A stretch of 64,000 nt of DNA. It comes from Arabidopsis thaliana. Its lineage: Eukaryota > Streptophyta > Magnoliopsida > Brassicales > Brassicaceae. The first letter of the stretch is position 1. Every line of letters starts with the position of its first letter. Shown here piece by piece: positions 59,430 to 64,000 of this stretch. A program made the position numbers and the translations under genes. Under the pieces are notes generated by a model that made no database searches, was not told the origin of the DNA, and worked only from the letters and a program-made list of their open reading frames with translations. The stretch spans positions 17,239,835-17,303,834 of the forward strand of contig NC_003076.8 of NCBI RefSeq assembly GCF_000001735.4. Reading direction: 5' to 3'.

Positions 59430-62400
59430 ATGGATCGATCTTCCCTCCTCCTTCTCCTCTTTACCACCACCACCATCTCTATATTCTTCTTCGATCTAAC
59501 CACCGCCGATGAATCGCCGATGATTTTCCCTCTTAGCTACTCTTCCTTACCACCGCGACCGCGAGTCGAGGATTTTCGCCGCCGTCGCCTTCATCAATCT
59601 CAGCTCCCTAACGCTCACATGAAACTCTACGATGACCTCCTCTCCAACGGGTTCGTCTTTTCGATTTAATTACCATTTAGTCCTCCAGCAAATCCTAGGT
59701 TTATGACTCTCATGTTTATGCAGCTACTACACTACACGATTATGGATTGGAACACCACCACAAGAGTTTGCTTTGATTGTTGATACTGGAAGTACTGTTA
59801 CTTACGTTCCTTGCTCTACTTGTAAACAGTGTGGGAAGCATCAGGTGAATTATCTTTTTCCTAAATGTGATTAAGCTTTTGGTTTGTAGTATATCATTGC
59901 TTAAGGGATTTGTGATTACTACTGTTTCAGGATCCAAAGTTTCAACCAGAGTTATCTACTAGTTACCAAGCTTTGAAGTGTAATCCTGATTGTAATTGTG
60001 ATGATGAGGGGAAATTATGTGTCTACGAAAGAAGGTATGCGGAGATGAGTTCGAGTAGCGGGGTTTTGAGTGAGGATTTGATATCTTTTGGTAATGAGAG
60101 TCAACTTTCTCCGCAACGAGCTGTTTTCGGATGTGAGAATGAGGAGACTGGTGATCTTTTTAGCCAACGTGCTGATGGTATAATGGGGTTAGGTCGTGGT
60201 AAGCTTAGCGTTGTAGATCAGCTTGTCGATAAGGGTGTTATCGAGGATGTTTTTTCCTTGTGTTATGGAGGAATGGAAGTTGGTGGTGGTGCTATGGTTC
60301 TTGGTAAAATATCTCCTCCACCTGGAATGGTGTTTTCTCATTCTGATCCTTTCCGCAGGTAGAGTAACTTCATAGATTTTGCAGTTTATATGAATTATTT
60401 TAGAGTAGATTTCGAGCTTCTTACAACATCACTGTAGTTTCGGGTGTTTGCAGTCCGTATTACAACATTGACCTGAAACAAATGCATGTTGCTGGAAAGT
60501 CTCTAAAGCTAAACCCAAAGGTCTTCAATGGAAAGCATGGAACCGTCTTGGATAGTGGAACAACATATGCTTATTTTCCCAAGGAAGCATTTATTGCCAT
60601 TAAGGATGCGGTAAGATTTCTTGTATATAACTCTCAGCTCTCTTCTCTTCACGAGTCTTTAGTCTCCACAAGTTTTTAAGAGCTTTCTGTTTGAGTTGTT
60701 CTGTATCTGATTATACAAGCACTTGCATCACAATCCATAAGACATTTAAAACTTATATATATTGTTAGTGAGTTGCTAGAGCTATGTAAATACCCCTGTC
60801 ATGCCTAATGGATGACCTTCCACAAAAGATTGTGCTTTTTGAGCTTAGTATATAAATTGTAGGAGACAAATGTTGATATTTCTTCCTTATTGTAATCGCA
60901 TGTGATTATGTCGTATTGCAGGTCATTAAGGAAATTCCATCTCTCAAACGGATCCATGGTCCAGACCCAAATTATGATGATGTTTGTTTCTCTGGCGCTG
61001 GAAGGTTTGTTTAAACAACAATTTTACACTTATTCAAATTTATATCTTGTCTAAAGAGTAAGGATACTATTTTGAATACCATTCAGGGATGTGGCTGAGA
61101 TACACAATTTTTTTCCTGAGATTGCTATGGAATTTGGAAATGGTCAGAAACTGATTCTTTCTCCCGAGAACTACTTATTCAGGGTAATAACTTGGTAAAG
61201 TAAATTGGCTCCACCCTATTATATTAAGTACTTGTTTGATCCTTCAGGCAAGTATTGACAGTTTTTTCACCTTTCTTCCTGACATTCTATAGCACACTAA
61301 AGTTAGAGGCGCATACTGCCTTGGAATCTTTCCTGATAGGGATTCAACAACACTCCTAGGAGGTAAGTATATGCAGACTCGATATACATATCTTGCATGC
61401 TTTCCAATTTTCTTTGAAAGCATTTATCATTTATGCTTTAGTTTCAAAGCAGAGCATGTATCTTCCAGTCTTTCCAAATCAAGTTCAGTTTATGTTAGAT
61501 TTGGCTTCCATGTATAAATTTGATATTTGTAAAATCAGGAATTGTTGTTCGCAATACTCTTGTCACCTATGATCGTGAGAATGATAAGCTCGGGTTTCTG
61601 AAGACCAACTGTTCTGATATATGGAGGAGGCTGGCGGCACCAGAATCTCCTGCACCTACTTCACCAATATCCCAAAATAAAAGTTCTAACATTTCTCCAA
61701 GCCCTGCTACAAGCGAGTCTCCTACCTCTCATCTTCCAGGTAGTTTAGCCTTGTATGTCTCTATGTTTCTGGTCGCTGTCGCAGTCTCTAGTCGCTAGCA
61801 ACTGCAAACGAATATGACCTATATCTGACATTGTATGTTCTGAAGTCAGAAGTTTGCTTAATCTAAACACTTGTTGGGCATGCTTATTTTGCTATAATCT
61901 TTTGTAAGACTCTTTACCTGTCTTAGTCTGAATTTCTGGCGATGAAAAAGTACAATTACTCCTAGCATTTGAAATGTTATTACTTATTACCCACAGTCTC
62001 ATTAATGTCATCTATAGCACTGTGATTGGCTACATCGGAATTTCCTTTTCTGTTCTTTTCTGTTTTGGTGTTAACCTGCTATTGACTTATACCTTACGAA
62101 CGTAAAGGTGTTTTCCGGGTTGGAGTTATTACCTTCGAAGTATCAATTAGTGTGAACAATTCTTCATTGAAGCCCAAGTTCTCAGAGATCGCTGATTTCA
62201 TTGCCCATGAGTTAGACATTCAAAGTGCACAGGCAAGCTTATAAACATTCATTCTACTAGCTGTACTGTCTGAGGTGCTTTCTTTGTGATCAAATAGTCC
62301 CGATTGCTCTTTTTGTTGTTAGGTTCGCTTGCTGAATTTCTCGTCTAGTGGAAATGAGTATCGCCTGAAATGGGGAGTCTTTCCCCCACAATCTTCCGAG

Positions 62401-62884
62401 TACATTTCCAACACTACGGCATTGGTAATTCTTCTTTTCCTAACAAATGATGGTGTATTGGTTTAGGAGTATCTTCATGGGCCGATGACATTATATGTGA
62501 TTGCAGAACATAATGTTGCTTCTGAAAGAAAACCGGTTACGCCTACCTGGACAATTTGGAAGCTACAAGTTGCTAGAATGGAAAGCTGAGCAAAAGAAGA
62601 AACAGTACGTTTCCTTTCCCTCGTATCTACCATTGCGCTGTGGTTCACTAGATTTCATCTGTTTACGGGTCTAATGTGGTGCTTTAAGCAGGAGCTGGTG
62701 GGAGAAACACTTACTTGGTGTGGTGGGAGGAGCGATGATATCGTTGCTTGTTACTTCGGTGATGATCAAACTTGCATTGGTGTGGAGACGGCGAAAGCAA
62801 GAAGAAGCTACTTATGAGCCTGTAAATGCTGCTATTAAAGAACAAGAACTTCAGCCTCTCTCCTCTGAAACATCTAATGCCTGA
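59430..62884 (+). CDS. Membrane-anchored pepsin-like aspartic protease
   Basis: Twelve exons, 59430-59650, 59724-59844, 59931-60358, 60454-60610, 60922-61004, 61087-61183, 61293-61362, 61539-61739, 62108-62232, 62323-62424, 62507-62604 and 62692-62884, give 631 aa. A signal peptide (LLLLLFTTTTISIFFF) precedes the A1 fold with both catalytic motifs, VDTGSTVTYV and VLDSGTTYAYF, and a nucellin-type Cys-rich insert (CSTCKQCGKHQ). A Ser/Pro-rich stretch (SPAPTSPISQ) and an extra C-terminal domain lead to a transmembrane helix (VVGGAMISLLVTSVMIKLAL) and a short cytosolic tail. Intron 9 (62233-62322) starts with GC. Length and place fit AT5G43100. Substrate is unknown. Confidence 0.94.
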
Positions 62885-64000
62885 GCCTCCTCATCACTCA
62901 TAGAGTCTCTTTACGGTCTCTCGCTCTTTATATATATTTATATATTTGATAGAAAGAAAATGAAACCCCAGAACACAGGAAACAAGATTCCTCAAATTAA
63001 AAACACTTTTGATTTCAAGTAAATTGATGTAGTTATTACGCTATTTTGATGTACAAGGAAAGAAAGAAAATAGAGAGAAAAATGGTTGGAATGTATTTGG
63101 AAGGCTTATTGGCGTGAGGGTTTAATTTGGTTTGTGAGAGATATGTGTTTAAGTGATATTTTATGATTTTATTGAGAAATTAAATTTAGTGAATTTAAGT
63201 GATATTTTATGATTTTTAGTTGTTAAGTAATATTTGTTAATGAAATTCACTAACTTATATCTCTATTAGCGAAATAACCCGATGTTACGTGGGATGTTAC
63301 AAAATATGCCATTGAAAAATATTTCAGCTAGTATTTAATTACTTTTATTTAAAATGACGAAAATCATATCTTCCATATATTCAAATTCTACAAAATATAT
63401 CATATCTTCTGTTTATTCTCAAAATTTGCTATTATTAGTTTCTATGAATTTATGATTTTTTTTGGGTATCAACATGTCTCACTCTTAATTTGTTGCACTC
63501 CATTTCCATTTAGTTATTTCTGTATATTTTAATATTATTAATATTTAAACAATAATTTCTGTATATTTTTGGTAGAAATTTAAGTTTTATATAAAAAATT
63601 AAATATTCAGCATCCATATATGATAAATTCGAAAATGCGTTGTTGTTATATTAAAAAAACTATTTAATAAAATAAAATTATAGTTTAGTTTTAAATTTAT
63701 TATATTAGAGATTTCACACTATCTTCTAAAACAATATCAACTAAAATATTTGCAAACCGTTTTGAGTATATTTTACATTCAATAATTAAGAAAACAATTT
63801 CTATATATTTTATACTAAATTTGATTTGCAAGAATTTTTCATATCTCGAAAATTTAAAATTGACTCCTAAACCTAACAATCTCTATAATATATATATATA
63901 TATTTTAAAAAATTTAGTAGTACTTGAATGTGTATACTTTTTATATGGATATTTTTATTTTTTTCTAAAGTCATTCAATATTTTATTTCATAAAACAAGA
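62885..64000. other. 3' UTR of the protease and A+T-rich spacer to the window end
   Basis: A direct word repeat GTGATATTTTATGATTTT occurs at 63154 and 63198. Beyond 63250 the sequence is A+T-rich with no gene signal. Confidence 0.5.

Overview
The window is plant nuclear DNA, and I read it as Arabidopsis thaliana chromosome 5, about AT5G42970 to AT5G43100. This rests on recognising the proteins: spliced lengths worked out here (TRXH3 118 aa, UBC18 161 aa, RPT4A 399 aa, RD21B 463 aa, CYCA3;1 355 aa, APUM13 527 aa, WPP1 155 aa) and their order fit that locus from memory; no search was run. Genes have short GT-AG introns (two GC-AG), A+T-rich spacers, and many plant transposon remnants.

Left part (1-11,200), compact housekeeping genes: the 5' end of COP9 signalosome subunit 4 (minus), thioredoxin h3 (plus), the E2 enzyme UBC18 (minus), an unrecognised membrane protein with a repetitive acidic tail (minus), and proteasome ATPase RPT4A (minus). 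CSN4, UBC18 and RPT4A all belong to the ubiquitin/proteasome system, but plant neighbours are not operons and I infer no co-regulation. From 11,426 to 15,205 lies an apparently complete Mutator-like element with a perfect 9-bp target duplication and an open spliced transposase.

Middle part (15,500-32,300): an LRR receptor-like kinase with a degenerate catalytic loop; a tandem segmental duplication in which each unit holds a DC1 (Cys/His-rich) gene and a YCF20-like gene, the first YCF20-like copy being cut off and the second being NPQ6; a frame-shifted gene relic; and the granulin-type papain-like protease RD21B.

Repeat-rich part (32,300-49,400): a 2.15-kb TIR element holding a small Helitron and two outward-facing tRNA-like segments, a 5'-truncated LINE with poly(A) tail and target duplication, and a tandem array of small secreted peptide genes of the PIP/PIPL type (three open copies and one lacking its signal peptide and promoter, next to a SINE). 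The open copies share a TTGACC W-box about 120-175 bp before the ATG, which suggests WRKY-controlled, stress-responsive peptides.

Right part (49,400-64,000): WPP1 (minus), a MITE-like element with doubled inverted ends, then cyclin CYCA3;1, Pumilio protein APUM13 and a membrane-anchored aspartic protease, all on the plus strand. The strongest candidates for something under-described are the PIPL array with its decayed copy, the tRNA-like TIR element, the doubled-end MITE, and the acidic tail left out of frame behind the second DC1 gene.
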